Positions 1 through 11,653 of a stretch of 64,000 bases of DNA are shown piece by piece. Made by a program: the position numbers and the translations under genes. Each line of letters begins with the position of its first letter. Position 1 is the stretch's first letter. This stretch comes from Sycobia sp. Sy_11. Taxonomy: Eukaryota > Arthropoda > Insecta > Hymenoptera > Epichrysomallidae. Location of the stretch: positions 1,562,501-1,626,500 of the forward strand of contig JACCIC010000052.1 in the NCBI GenBank assembly GCA_018907035.1. Direction: 5' to 3'. Under the pieces are notes generated by a model. That model made no database searches. It worked only from the letters and a program-made list of their open reading frames with translations, and had not been told where the DNA came from.

Positions 1-1397
1 TCGGTAGGGGCGTTCGATGCTGTAGCTATTACGGTATGGGGAAGGAGATCTGTATCTGGTGGCTGGTGAGGGTGTACGATTACGGTAGGGTGGTGATCGT
101 TGTCTTGTTGTCGATGTCCGTTGCCGTCTCGCGTTCCGTTCTTGCGACTCTGGTGACGATGTACGTGTGCTACGCGCTACTGGGCTGTAGCTCCGTGGTT
201 TTTGTGTACTTCTTAGGTCTTTTTTATCTGACTTAGTCAGTATTGACGCTGATAGCTCGAACAGCGTCACGTGCTTCTGCGTATCAGGTGCTTTTTCACT
301 GGTTAGTGTGGCTAACCTCGAACGTCGGCTACATCTCTCTGACGGTATGCATGCTGCCGTTACTATACATTCTTCTGCTGCAGGTGGTTCTTTGTACCGT
401 AGAGTTAATTCCTTCATTAGTTCAAGGCGCTGTCCTAGCAGCTGCAGGTCGTCAATTGACGTAAAGTCCTCTCGGTCGAATTTATTTAAGTAATCGGGGT
501 TTAAGTTTCTATATATTCTGTCCAGCTGGGACTCGAGGGTTAGTGCCGGTGATATCTTGTTAAGCAGCACTCGCATTCCCTGTAAATATGAGCTGATTGG
601 CTCTTTCGAACCTTGCGTTCGGTCTCTCAGCTCCTCTTCCAGCCGTAGGGTGTAATCTATCGGCCTGAATTGGCGACGTAATGCTGACTTGAAATCATTG
701 AGTGATTTCCAAGTTTTATTAATTGGCCGCGCCCATATTCGTGCAGAACCGCTCAGGATGCCCGGTATCAGTTTTAAAATCTCGGACGCTGGGATGTCAA
801 GACTACCCATCGTCTCCTCTAGTCGATCAAGGAATTCCTCAACGTCCTCTTTAGGACTTCCAGTGAATTGTACTCGCCATTGGCGAAATAGCTGGCTGTC
901 CGAGTCTCTTTGAGGTATGTGTTTTCTGTATGCCGCCCGGTGATGTTTAGCGGATTACCGATGACTGGCATGTGCATAACGGGATGCTGCCAGCTGGATG
1001 CTGCATTTGGCCCCGCTGCGTCAGTATGACCTTGTTCAGGTGCCTCATTATTTCGATGTACGGCTGTTGATGTTGTTTTTCTTTTAATATTTTCTATTGC
1101 TGTTGAATTCAGTATTTCGGAAATTTCGCTCAGCTCTGATTGTCCTTCTGGCGGCTGCTGCTCGTCTACTTCGGCTTGCCATGGTGTTGTTTCGGGACCG
1201 AATAGGCGCCGCAGCTCGAAACGAATTAATCTGTTCCTGAGCGTTGCTGGATCACTATCGCCTCGTATGTTGAGTCGATTGGCTTCCTGCGCTAGTTGTC
1301 CATACGGCATTTCCTCAAAGAGGCCGGTGAGTCGTTCCGTTTCTTCCATTACTCTGGAGTTGGAGTTCTTTACTTCGGTGGTCAATTTAGGATCCAT
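1..1397 (-). pseudogene. gag of outer Ty3/gypsy-type element (decayed, cut by window edge)
   Basis: Structural Gag of an LTR retrotransposon. The N-terminal part is open from 1397 to 819; reading then shifts frame and continues with retrotransposon-gag motifs such as RLEEELRDRTQG and SQLDRIYRNLNPDYLNKF, a PPAAEE segment and an Arg-rich linker towards the left edge. It aligns by eye with the gag at 10453-11653, for example at LRNRLIRFELRRLFG in both. The frameshift near 819 makes it a pseudogene. The nucleocapsid and pol would lie left of the window. Confidence 0.8.
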
Positions 1398-2832
1398 GGT
1401 TTAATATTATTGATCACTATAAATAGTGCAAATGTCCAGTTAACTAGTTTTTTTTTTTCGTCACAAAAAAGAAAGATTGTTAACTAATGTTATTGCGACA
1501 CTTGATGTCGCTTAAAACAATTGTAATTTATGTTCAGGTTCAGCGATTTACACGTCTAATGCGAATTATCTGTTTAGTCCGTTAAAAATAATAGAATGCT
1601 GCTGTACTCTTTATTTATCCGTTTAATCATAATTGCCATTTATTATATTGTCGTGGCTGAACAGGCGTGGGTAATTACTATATTTGTTGCTTATATGTTA
1701 TTTCTAATAGTAGATTATTTACATTCCATTCGCTGAGGATTTTATTTTAATTATTAAAATTAATTAATAGTTTTTAATTATTAAAATTAGTTATTAGCTA
1801 TTAATTATTAAAATTATTTATTAAAATTATTTATTAAAATTTAGTTAAATACTAAGAGAATTAACATTCAGGAATACCAACACACTAACAGCGAGAGAAA
1901 ATTATAGAGCATAATTTATGTTGATATATAATTATTAGTTTGGTGATGTCACACATAGTTTATGTGATTCGTTTGCAAGCTTAAAGATGCATCTATGAAG
2001 TATATGTAATATTTTATATATATTTTTGTTTATAATTAAAAAAATTTTATTAACAGCTGTCCATATATTTTTAAATTATTTAGTTGAAAGGTAATAACTG
2101 TACGTTTATTTAGGTATAAATCATTAATGGGTAAATATTCACTAGGAGTTCATTTGGTCAATATTGTCATTTATGTTATTCAATGTTTGGTTGTGGTTGT
2201 AATTTTAACATTGATGTCTTTCCTTTTTTTTTTCAATAAGTCTTGATTTGTTCTTCTTTTTTTTTTTTATATGTGTTACTATTGATGTTTTCTTCCTTAT
2301 GATAGGAAGTTTGTTCAAGTATTTTCACACAACAACTATTAATTTCCTATGATATATTAATTTTTCAAAAAAAAAGAAAACCTATAGTTATATGTCAGAT
2401 ATGTATGTATGTTGTATATAATTTAAAGAATATAAAGTGAATATAAGATATATACGTAATGGATAAAATTATAAAAAAAAATATTATGTGTGACTAAATA
2501 AATAGATGAGATTTATATAATTCAATACTAAATGGAAAAGATGAATATGTGCCTGTATAATAAGTATATGTCTATACTAAATATAAATTGTATATATGAA
2601 TATAAAAGAATATAAAGTTTAAATATACGTTGTATATATGTAAGTATAAAAGAATAAATATCAGACATATAAATAACAGATTGATGAAGAAAGTGCAAAG
2701 ATACGCATGTATGCTGGATACATGTTCAATACATATGCTACATATATATTTAAATAAATGTACAATCTGCGTGAGACATATTTGTGCTCAGATAGTTAAT
2801 AAAGCAAACATATATATGCACACGTATGATGA
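1398..2832 (-). other. leader of outer LTR element, first part (AT-rich, no gene)
   Basis: Very AT-rich DNA with no credible ORF, lying upstream of the outer gag. It is interrupted at ACAT (2833-2836) by the inner element and appears to resume at 15779. Confidence 0.55.
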
Positions 2833-2836
2833 ACAT

Positions 2837-3710
2837 TATAACCCGACTTTAGCGGGTTACTTACCTTAGTATCTCACATGGCGTCGGTGTCGCTGGAACG
2901 AGATAACGGGGAACGGAGAACTAGGAACGCGAAAGAACGAGTCTAATTGTTAATAATATATGATAAATTATTTATTACAACTCGCGCATCACACATTCCT
3001 TACTCTGCGCGTTACAAATCTCTTCGCAATTTACAATTAACATTATAAGCGCGACGGCGACAGACACGACGGAGCGGATTCCGCAGACAAGGATAGATGC
3101 GGTAGGACAAGGGGGGACGCGGTGTAACCTACAGCTATACGCTCGCGCGCGCGCGGCTACGCTACGATGGCGCGCGCTCACAGGGGACGCGCACTTCAAA
3201 CATTACTAGCAACTAAAAAGGCTACTTGCCGAAGGGTCCTCGGCGCCGCTGCTTCTTCTCGATCGCGTGGCTTCCTTTCGTCCGGGTGGTGCCTTCGTGC
3301 TTCCTCTCTCTCTCTCTTCTGGCGGGGCTATCTTCCCTCCTTCCTTCCTTCTCGTTTTCTCGCTACCTTCGGAACCAAGGGCGATACTCGTTCGGGACGA
3401 CCGCGAAAACGGTCGTGGATCAGGCGTTGCAGTTGAGGTCGTCTTCTACGTATGCACGGCTGGCGCGTGGAAATGATCGGAATGCGGGTGGCAACCGAAG
3501 CTGAGAAGAGCTCTATAGTTTTGGTGACAGCTCGACTCGATACGTTAGATCTCCTCGACGGCTCGGGGAAGAAGGTGAACTCCCTTTCTTTTCGCTTCCT
3601 CCATCGCGGGCGAACGTCGCGCACTCTCGCAGCTCGTGCTTCGTGTATTTTCGCCGTAACGCGCGAACACTCGGCTTTGCAACCGCGGACCGGCCATTTG
3701 GTCGGTCACA
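2837..3710 (-). repeat. 3' LTR of inner element (874 bp)
   Basis: Near-identical to 14894-15774 over its whole length and in the same orientation. It is GC-richer than the surroundings and has CT-rich and GCGC-rich tracts. ORFs within it are not genes. Confidence 0.88.
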
Positions 3711-3723
3711 AACTCCCCCTTCC
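3711..3723 (-). other. polypurine tract of inner element
   Basis: Minus strand GGAAGGGGGAGTT directly next to the 3' LTR; the expected primer for plus-strand DNA synthesis. Confidence 0.75.
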
Positions 3724-4849
3724 AAACCGACGGTGAGGCGCGTTGTCCTTCGCGCGTATTTCGACCGGTAAGGATATGATTGGGGATAGGGAGTAGGATC
3801 CGTGTATATCGGAACCGCTCGTGTGAAATTTAACGTGTTTTTTTTTCGAACTCAAAATTATACATTTTTTTTTTGTAATTAAAATAAAATTAAACTCTAC
3901 CTTTCATGACCATCACTGGTCTCTTGGTGTTGTCGTCGTCCGCTGGTGGCTCTATATAATTCAATGTAGATCTTACATACTAAGGGTTTATTCCTATACT
4001 AGCGTATATAACGAAAATAAAATATTAGTTCTTCGCGCTGATTCTACCAAATTCAGTATCAGGAATTTCTGAATACTGTAGGGAAATTAAACAGAATGTC
4101 TCTTTGCGCTGGGGCATAAAAGGGAAAAAAATGTTTATAACTATCAATAGCTATTCTAACTAAGTACTTTAATATGAAAAAAAATGAAAAGGTAATTAAG
4201 ACTACGTTATATTATTATTACGCTAAGTTTGTAACACTTATATAAAAAGAAATAAGTAAGTAAAAATAGCTACGTTTTATAAAAATATGAACGTATAAAC
4301 TAATTGCAAGGTAATTATGAAAAATATACAACTTATACTCTAATTAACCTAATCTACCATCTACGCTATGCTGAAGTTTTTATTGTGTGTGACTCTTGCT
4401 CGTCACTTCTTCTTCGCTCGGGGCTTGCTTCGGCCATCTTCTTAAGCTTCTCTGCGCTGCGCTGGTTTTATCCTACAGTGAACTCGGAGGCTGGAAATGA
4501 GGTTTTTCTATAGTAATTGCTTTCCTCTCAGCTCTCGTTGGGGCAGTGTTGCGGGGTCGTGCAAGTAGCCTTCTCTTTACTTGGAGAAATTGTACGCTCT
4601 TTTCTCGTGCTACTTGTCACCCGTCAACGCTGCGCCATCGCTGCATTGCCGCGCTCGCGTGTGTTTTAATTTTTCATCGATACTTATTACGAGACGCCCG
4701 TATCATGTCCTATTTCTTCGCATTGATAACCCCTGAACAGTGTATTCGGCTGTTTTGCTGGCATCGCGATATGGGGATATGGGGGAGGGGATCTCGCTGA
4801 TATCTGACTCTGGGGATGAAGGGATAACAGCTGGACGGTATTATTACAT
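3724..4849 (-). other. 3' untranslated part of inner element
   Basis: Between the third open region and the polypurine tract. Mixed AT-rich (3830-4330) and more balanced (4380-4800) DNA with only short ORFs and no recognisable protein. Confidence 0.5.
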
Positions 4850-6771
4850 TTACTTATTGATATAAACATTGGCACCCGGCATGACGATTAAGACCGGTTG
4901 CGTGCCATGGCCGACTACTCCTGCAACCTCCTGCAGGGTCTTCCTCGTCGACTCTTGCGCTCTTGGTTGCGCGACTGTCGGGGGCTCAGCCTTTCCTAAC
5001 GCCACTTCTTCCTCTGCCACTTTCTCAGACAACTGCCGAGTCTTCTTATCGCCTTCATCTGGCGACTGACTCGCACTGTCGCCCACCCCCTCCCCCTTCT
5101 AAGACGAGGCGGTGGAGGCCGGTCTCTCGGGACAGGATGTGCAGGTATGCACAACTGTCGTCGGATTCCCACAGCGGTAGCAGAACTTGCTACTCCGCGG
5201 TAGCGGGCAGTCGTTGTACCTGTGACCTTCGGTGCTGCAGAAAACGGCCTTGCGGGATATGATGGGTGCGGTCGCTTGGGGGGTACAAAGTTTTCTGGGG
5301 GGGGCTGACTGCCAACGTTATTAGCGCTGGTATTTTTGGCGTAGTCAAAGCGGAATCTCTCGTCGCTTGTTGTGCTACAGGGCGATAGAGGCTGGCGACG
5401 GGACTGGTTGAACCTTGGATTTTGAAGGGGTTAAAATCCTTCTTATATTCCAACCTGTAGTTGTCGGTGTGGCTTATGGATGACTTTTCTGGGCGTGGTA
5501 GGGAGGTTTGGGACGACTGACCGGCACAGGCTCCTTCATCATAGGGGCCATCAACTTCTTTGAACTTCGTCGGAATTATGATTTTGCCTTGCGCTTTCTC
5601 GTCTATATTGCCCGGGGACCTTTGGCGATTCTTGTCCTTACCGGATCGCTGTGTCCCCATGGACCGCATAAAGGCACAGCGATCTCCACGGTAGAGGCGA
5701 ACTTCGCCCTCTTCCGGGGTACTTACATAAACGATAGGCGCTGGCTTCCCGACTCTAGCTGGCTTCTTTGGCATAACTCGCCTACGGCATTTAGGGCCTG
5801 GCCGGTATGGTAGGGGGCTGATAGACCGTATTTGTTGACGCGTGGAATACGGTATCGCATCCCGTAGGTTCCGTTGGACCACAATGCGTCTACGGGACGC
5901 TTCTAACGGTCCAATCTTATGCGATGCGTCGCTATCAGACTTGTAACCCACGGCTATTGTATCACCCAAGTCCTCATATCTCCTTGTGAACGGATTGAAG
6001 ATCCAGTCCGTCTCTTTCTTTTTGTCTTCGTCTCTATTTGCTGTCCGTTGCGATGTTGCTGTGCTACGTGCACACTCTGGTTCGTTTCAAAATCCTCACG
6101 TCTATGTGGTCTTCGTAGTTCATTTCTAGGTGTTATTGCGGTAGATTCCCGTCTTTCCGGACAATCGCAGAAGGGGATGTTTTCTTCTGCGTTCCTCGTA
6201 TTTTTAAGTCGTTGCGGACTTACGCAGAAAGCGTTGTTAGTTTCGTTTTATGTCGTTGCGGACGGTCGCCATTGGTGTCTTCGATGGAGTCGGTAGTTTT
6301 ACGTCGTTCCGGACGTTCGCAGACGGTCTCGTTGTCTGCGTTTTCGCTGGTGGGCGGTAGGGGGTGGATGAGGGTATTTTCTAGGTTGTCGAATGGGGAA
6401 TTGCTGGTGTCCAGCAAGGACAATGCAAATGAATCGTTGTTGACCGTTATAGTTATTTTCGGTCCGGGTTCGTCGACACCTAGCTCCTGAGTTGAGTCCG
6501 GACTGAACTCAATCAGGTTTCCTACTTCTACTTCTTGTTCTCGCTGGTGCAGGGCTTGGGCCAGTTTGGCCGTATCGAAAACTTGCTCGCGGTCGCGTGG
6601 GCACTCGCGCGTCGCGATTACGGGTTCTGAGCCCGTCAGGTTGGGGGTATGAGCGTCCCCTGGTCGACGCGGTTGGTCGGTTAACACGGACCGGCGCAGC
6701 CCTCTGCCTCTGCCGACGTTCGGAATCATCGTCTTGGATAAAGATACCTGTGGAGAACCGAGATGGTGCAT
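4850..6771 (-). pseudogene. third open region of inner element, zinc-knuckle-like, function unknown
   Basis: Downstream of pol, where an envelope gene would lie in an errantivirus, but no signal peptide or membrane segment is seen. Open pieces are 6771-6220, 5969-5190 and 5086-4850. The middle piece is basic and hydrophilic (RRRVMPKKPARVGKPAPIVY). By a one-base shift it runs into Cys/His motifs, FCSTEGHRYNDCP and CYRCGNPTTVVHTCTSC; the last piece is in that same frame after one TAG. So at least one frameshift and one stop break it. It could be an accessory RNA-binding protein or a captured second gag. Confidence 0.5.
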
Positions 6772-7078
6772 TAGGGGGATAATATTTTTTCATGTCCAAA
6801 ACGTGTACTTTGGTTTTCTTTCTGTCATCCATATCTTCTAGCTCGAAGATGACAGGGGATATTTTCCTGACTATTCGGCATGGAGCAATAAACTTTGATA
6901 CTAGTTTTGCTGCGAATCTATCCGGCCCTGACGATAATACATGGTTTCTCCTACAAACTATATCGTTTTCCTCGAACGAAGCTTCTCGTCTATTTTTGTT
7001 GTAGTGGCGTGACTGTTTTTCGCTGGCCACACTAAGGTTTTTTCTGACTAATTCATGAATGGCGGGAAGCCTTTTCAT
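6509..7078 (-). pseudogene. integrase C-terminal region of inner pol
   Basis: Continues Pol after a stop and a frameshift. It contains a GPY/F-type module (RFAAKLVSKFIAPCRIVRKI, then SPVIFELED and KVHVLDMKKYYPP), followed by an Arg/Ser/Pro-rich tail. Such modules help bind DNA. The tail overlaps another open frame (6220-6771) that leads into the third region. Confidence 0.72.
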
Positions 7079-7173
7079 TCTATTAAGCCAGTCAGCCGGT
7101 GATAATGGCGGATGTTTCTATACGTAGGCATCTCTCTAGGTGTTCTACCGAAATTTAATAAGGCTAGTGAGGC

Positions 7174-8670
7174 TTAGGTGCTAGCATGCACAGAGGTATT
7201 CATAGCAAAGGCTAGTTCGTGTAGGTGGATATCCCAATCTTTATGATCTTCTTTTACAAAGATTGAGATCATGCCTTCGAATGTCCTATTGACCCGTTTA
7301 ACAGGGTTTGCCTGTGCATAATACGGTGCTATCAGCTGTTGCACTATTCCGAGTTCATCGAGTCGCTGTTTGACTAACTTATTGGCGAACTCGGTGCCAT
7401 TATCGGAGATTAAAAACTTGGGGCAACCCCATTTGAATACAACTAGCTCTTCTAGCGCCTTTATTATTGTTTGCCTCGTTGCCTTTCGGAGTGGTCGAAG
7501 CTCCACGTATTTGGTAAATAGGTCCTCGAAGATCAATAGATATTTATGTTGACCCTTACTGGCCGGAAATGGGCCCATTATGTCAGTGGCCACGCTCGTC
7601 CATGGCCCTTCCACATTTCTGTGTGTCATCAAATCTGTTGGTGCCCTCTGGAAGACTTTGTATAACTGACATTCTGGGCAGTGTTTAATATAGCTGTATA
7701 TATCTCGCCTCATCCCTGGCCAGTAATAGTTTCGAGAGACCTTGTCTAGTGTTTTATCAACACCAAAATGTCCGCATGTCGGTGTATTATCACACTCGAA
7801 CATTATCCACTCTCGGTCTTTGGAAGAGATGGCAATCTTCCTGTCGTCTTCTTCGGGGCCCTGTATGTCCGAGTAGACGTTTGGGCGATGTTTTAATAGT
7901 ATGTTGTCCTTAATACACCAGTCTGGATATTTCTCTGGGCATTTTCGGATTTCTCTTACTTTTCTTTCATACCAGCTATCTCGCTCTATAGCGGTGATGG
8001 TAGATGCTGGTGATGATTCCATGGTAGGGGGACGTGAGAGCGCGTCTGGCACCTTGTGCAGTAAGCCTTTTCGGTGGATGATCGTCATATTATAGGCTTG
8101 CAGCGCTGTCGCCCATCTCGCCAGCCTGCCCGTGGTGTTTTTTAGTGTATGCAGCCATTTTAGGCTACTATGATCCGTGATCACTGTGAATGTTTCTCCC
8201 AACAAATAGCCTCTAAATTTCTCGACGGCCCATAGTACTGCGAGGCACTCCTTCTCGGTAACCGTGTAGTTCACCTGTCCCTTGGTTGATGCCCTGCTCA
8301 CATAAGCGATAGGGTGTTCTTCATTGTCCGTGTCTTGGCTAAGCACGGTACCGAGGGCATAATTGCTGGCATCGGTTTGGAGTATATAGGGTCTATTTTG
8401 TATGGGGCGCGCTAACACGGGTACGTGCGTCAGCAAGATACGCAGTTGGTTGAATGCGTTTTCCTGGGGTTTGTCCCAGTGCCATCTCACGTTTTTCCGC
8501 AATAGCTTGCTTAAAGGTGCTTCTACGTCTGCTAAAGACTTAATGAAGCGGGCGTACCATCCTACTATGCCGAGAAAAGTTCTCAGCTGTTTAATGTTCT
8601 TAGGTGGTCGATATTCCGTGACGGGCTTTAGTTTGTCGGGGTCTGTACGCAGTCCGTCTTTGTCTACCAC
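7174..8670 (-). pseudogene. RNase H and integrase core of inner pol (498 aa open)
   Basis: Longest open part of Pol. RT thumb (FLGIVGWYARFIKS), RNase H (LQTDASNYALGTVLSQ, EKECLAVLWAVEKF, ITDHSSLKWL, DALSRPP), then integrase: an HHCC zinc finger (CGHFGVDKT... HCPECQ) in which the usual first His is Cys, and a core with DIMGPFPAS and ISDNGTEF supplying two Asp. The third acidic residue is lost: the motif reads NPVKRVNR, Lys replacing the catalytic Glu. A stop ends the frame at about 7174. Confidence 0.88.
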
Positions 8671-8675
8671 ATATC

Positions 8676-9363
8676 CTAAGTAGCGTACTTCCGGGCAACA
8701 GAACTCAGACTGTTCTTATTGATTTGTAGTCCAACCTGTTTAAGGCGGGCTAGTACCGCTTTTAATTGCTGAGTGTGTTCCTCGAAAGTGCTTGTGGCGA
8801 TAATGATATCGTCCATGTAGACAAACACGCAGTGTTGCCACTGCGGCCCGAACACGACATCCATGCCGCGTTGGAAGCTGGCTGGAGCGTTGGTCAGCCC
8901 ATATGGAATCCTCGTATTGAAACAGCCCTTTCTGTGGGACTGCGAAGGCAGTTATTTCCATGCTCTCGTCATCTAAAGGAATCTGGTGATACGCCTGGCT
9001 CAGATCTATCTTAGAGAGATAACGAGCGTCACGCAGATTATCCAATAAGACGTCCATGTGAAGAATAGGATATGCATCCTTCTTCGTCACCTGGTTAACT
9101 GCCCTGTAGTCAATACAGAATCTGATGTTACCGTCTTTTTTCAGCACGATGACTGGACTGGAACTACTCCACGAACTTTCCGAAGGTTCGATAATTCCTT
9201 CGGCGAGAAGTCTGTCGACTTCTGCGTGGGCCTGTTTTAATAGTTTGTCCGGTATACGGCGCAGGCGCTGTTTAATAGGTCGGTGTCCTTGCACGTCTAT
9301 ATGGTGAGGGGGCATCTGTGCAAGCTTCAGTGTCCCTGTGTGTCTTGGTATCAGCAGATCCAA
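8676..9363 (-). pseudogene. reverse transcriptase of inner pol (frameshifted)
   Basis: RT fingers and palm: RFCIDYRAVNQVTKKDAYPI, then SKIDLSQAYHQIPLDD with its catalytic Asp, then the YMDD box (CVFVYMDDIIIATST). The frame changes between about 8930 and 8864 and is restored by 8670, so two compensating shifts surround the YMDD segment. Same element and direction as the protease and RNase H. Confidence 0.85.
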
Positions 9364-9393
9364 TAGCTGATTCAGTTGCTGCCTCTGTTTCTG

Positions 9394-10032
9394 TTATAAC
9401 CGGGCGACACCGTTCACTGCTGCTAAAGCCGTGATGGCTTGTACGTCGTTATTCGCACGAGTCACGAAGCTTCTCACTATGTTTTTCGGCGTATGCCAAG
9501 TCGCCTTGGCGAAATTAATCGTCATTTCTAACTGTATCATTATATCCATCCCTAGGATGATATCATACGTTAACAAGTTAGACACTCTGAAACGCGTCGA
9601 AGTTTGTTGCCCATCTATTTTCAGAAGGAGATCTATTTCTCCGTCGTTAGAGCAGATTTGGCCATCTGGCAGCTGCATAAACGATGTGACTGGTATTATG
9701 GCGGTTTTCACTGTCTTTGCAGGACGTGGTCCAATATACGAATCTCGTGCCCCCGGATCGACTAACGCTGGAAATATTTTTCCTAATAATTCGATGTTTA
9801 GGAAAAATCGATTATCGTTCTCTCGAATTGGGGACGTGCGTCGGGAGTCGGTAACGTCCGTGGCCGTTATTGACACGTGTCCTGCGTTCTTTTTGTGTGT
9901 TGTTTGCGGAGTCTCGATGTAAAGGGAGGTAGGTGCGACTCCAATAGCCCCTTCCCTTACGCGTTTCCCGAGGTACTCCTGTTCGGGCCGCAACGCATGC
10001 AGTTCACCGTGGTAACACCATCTTCGCCGCAA
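9394..10032 (-). pseudogene. retropepsin-like protease of inner pol
   Basis: Aspartic protease region of Pol. The active-site loop reads ALVDPGARDSYIGP, so the catalytic Asp is kept but the usual DTG/DSG is DPG. A second hallmark, ILGMD, lies near the C-terminal side. It is separated from the reverse transcriptase by one in-frame stop at about 9394. The substituted loop suggests it is inactive. Confidence 0.78.
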
Positions 10033-10110
10033 TTGTAACAGAAGATGCGTTTCCCCTCGGGGAATCTATCTACCCAGTGGCCTCGTCTACTGCATATCCA
10101 GCATGGCCGA
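10008..10110 (-). pseudogene. nucleocapsid zinc knuckles of inner gag (degenerate)
   Basis: Minus-strand translation gives CWICSRRGHWVDRF and CYNCGEDGVTTVNC, two CX2CX4HX4C knuckles. The first has Phe for the last Cys and the second Val for His. These bind nucleic acid in intact Gag; here both are probably damaged. Confidence 0.7.
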
Positions 10111-10452
10111 TCATCTTCACCGTTATTTCTACGTTCTGTGCGTGGTCGCAGTGACTCACGACGTGTTCGTTCATATGCTGGATATTCGTCGTTGCGTTCT
10201 CTTGAAGGTGATCGGGGCTAACGCTTCTGGTCATTGCTTCCTCGGGCTGGACGATAGTCGCGAGAGGGGCTGGTTAATCGGGTCTTGATACATGGTGACG
10301 GGCTTCTAGGCTTATATCGTGGTTCATCGGTCAATTTGGATTAGGGCCGAGAGGGTGTTACCGAACGATATCTGGGAGAGAGACTACGACATTGTTTTTC
10401 TCTCGATTCTCGTCTAGATTCTTCCCGTGGTTTTCTGGGTGAAGGGTTAAGG

Positions 10453-11653
10453 CTACTGTGGGCAGGCTGCGCTGCTCATCAGACAGGTTTCTGCTGCTGG
10501 CGGCTCTTTATAGCGACGAGTTAACTCTCTCTTGAGTTCTATTTGTTGGTCTAACACCTGCAGCTCGTCTAATGTCTTGAAATCTGCCCTATTTATCTTG
10601 TCGATAAAGGTAGGGTTTAGATTTCGATATACTCTATCGAGTTGTGTCTCTGGTGGTAAAGGTGGCGACACTTTTCCTAATATCGCTTTCATACCAATCA
10701 GGTATGATCCTATTGATTCATCGGAACCTCATTAGTATATCTGCCTTCGGAATGCTTAGACTCTCACACGTTTCCTCTAGCCTTTCAATAAATTCCTTGA
10801 CATCTTCTTGCGGCGTTCCCGAATACTTTACGCTCCACTCCCTAAGCAGCTGGCCTGCTCGCGTTTCTTTAGGATATGTACTGTCCAGTAACCTGCTTTG
10901 ATGTCAGGTTTGTGTATTCGGGATTCCGTTAAGTGTGTGTGGCAGTGGTGGTGCGGATCCTTCTGCCTGTCTGTTGTTGTCTCGGGCTGTGGCGGCGGGT
11001 ATTTCTGGTGGTGGTTGTTGCATGTTTGTAGCATATTGCTGCATCTGAAGGTGGTAGGGGTCACTCCATGGTCCTGGTAGATTATACCACGGGTGTATCA
11101 TGTTTGCTGGTATTTTCTCCGCACCCGGTAGATTCGTACTGTGGGCTGGTGGTGATTGCCATTGGCCCATATTATATCCACCGAACGGGGTGTTCATAGG
11201 GAAACACCATGGCGATGTCGTCGTGACAGATTTCGTCTGAGGGCTCTGCTGAGCGGCAGCGTTCTGCGCTTCTACGTTGACAGCTGTCGCTTTGTTAGCT
11301 TTCGTCTCCTCTATCTTATCTAGTTCTGTGGAGTTCAGAACTTTCGATATTTCCGAGATCTCTGGGTGAATTTCATCATTCAATTCATTCCACTCGGCAG
11401 CATTGTTTCCGAAGAGGCGTCTCAGCTCAAACCTGACTAATCTGTTGCGGAGAGCTTCCGTATTATCCTGTGTTACGATGTTGTGCTGCCTCGCTTCTTG
11501 GGCGAGCTGCTCAGGCGTCATAGCCGTGAAAAGGCTGTGTAATCTTTTTTCCTCGTCGGCTTGTGCCTGACTTGTCGACGGTTCAGCCTCCATTTGTTTA
11601 AGTAGATATGTCCGTAATAAGAAATTAGAATTATGTAAATCTAGTCTATACAT
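10453..11653 (-). pseudogene. gag of inner gypsy-type element (internal deletion)
   Basis: Structural Gag. The N-terminal part is open from 11653 (likely start MEAEPSTSQAQ at 11593) to 10904 and shares LRNRLVRFELRRLFG with the outer gag. The capsid part follows in another frame (EDVKEFIERLEETCESL), then 10692-10453 holds TQLDRVYRNLNPTFIDKINR and a PPAAE segment. Compared with the outer copy, about 170-180 bp that encode the RLEEELRDR region are missing near 10735. Frameshifts plus this deletion mean no functional Gag. Confidence 0.82.

Noticed and set aside
2975..3736. Overlapping ORFs of 70-98 codons on both strands
   Set aside because: They lie entirely in the 3' LTR of the inner element and reflect its GC-rich composition; similar frames occur in the other LTR (15235-15825).
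9431..9922. 163-codon plus-strand ORF
   Set aside because: Antisense shadow of the retropepsin region of the inner gypsy element.
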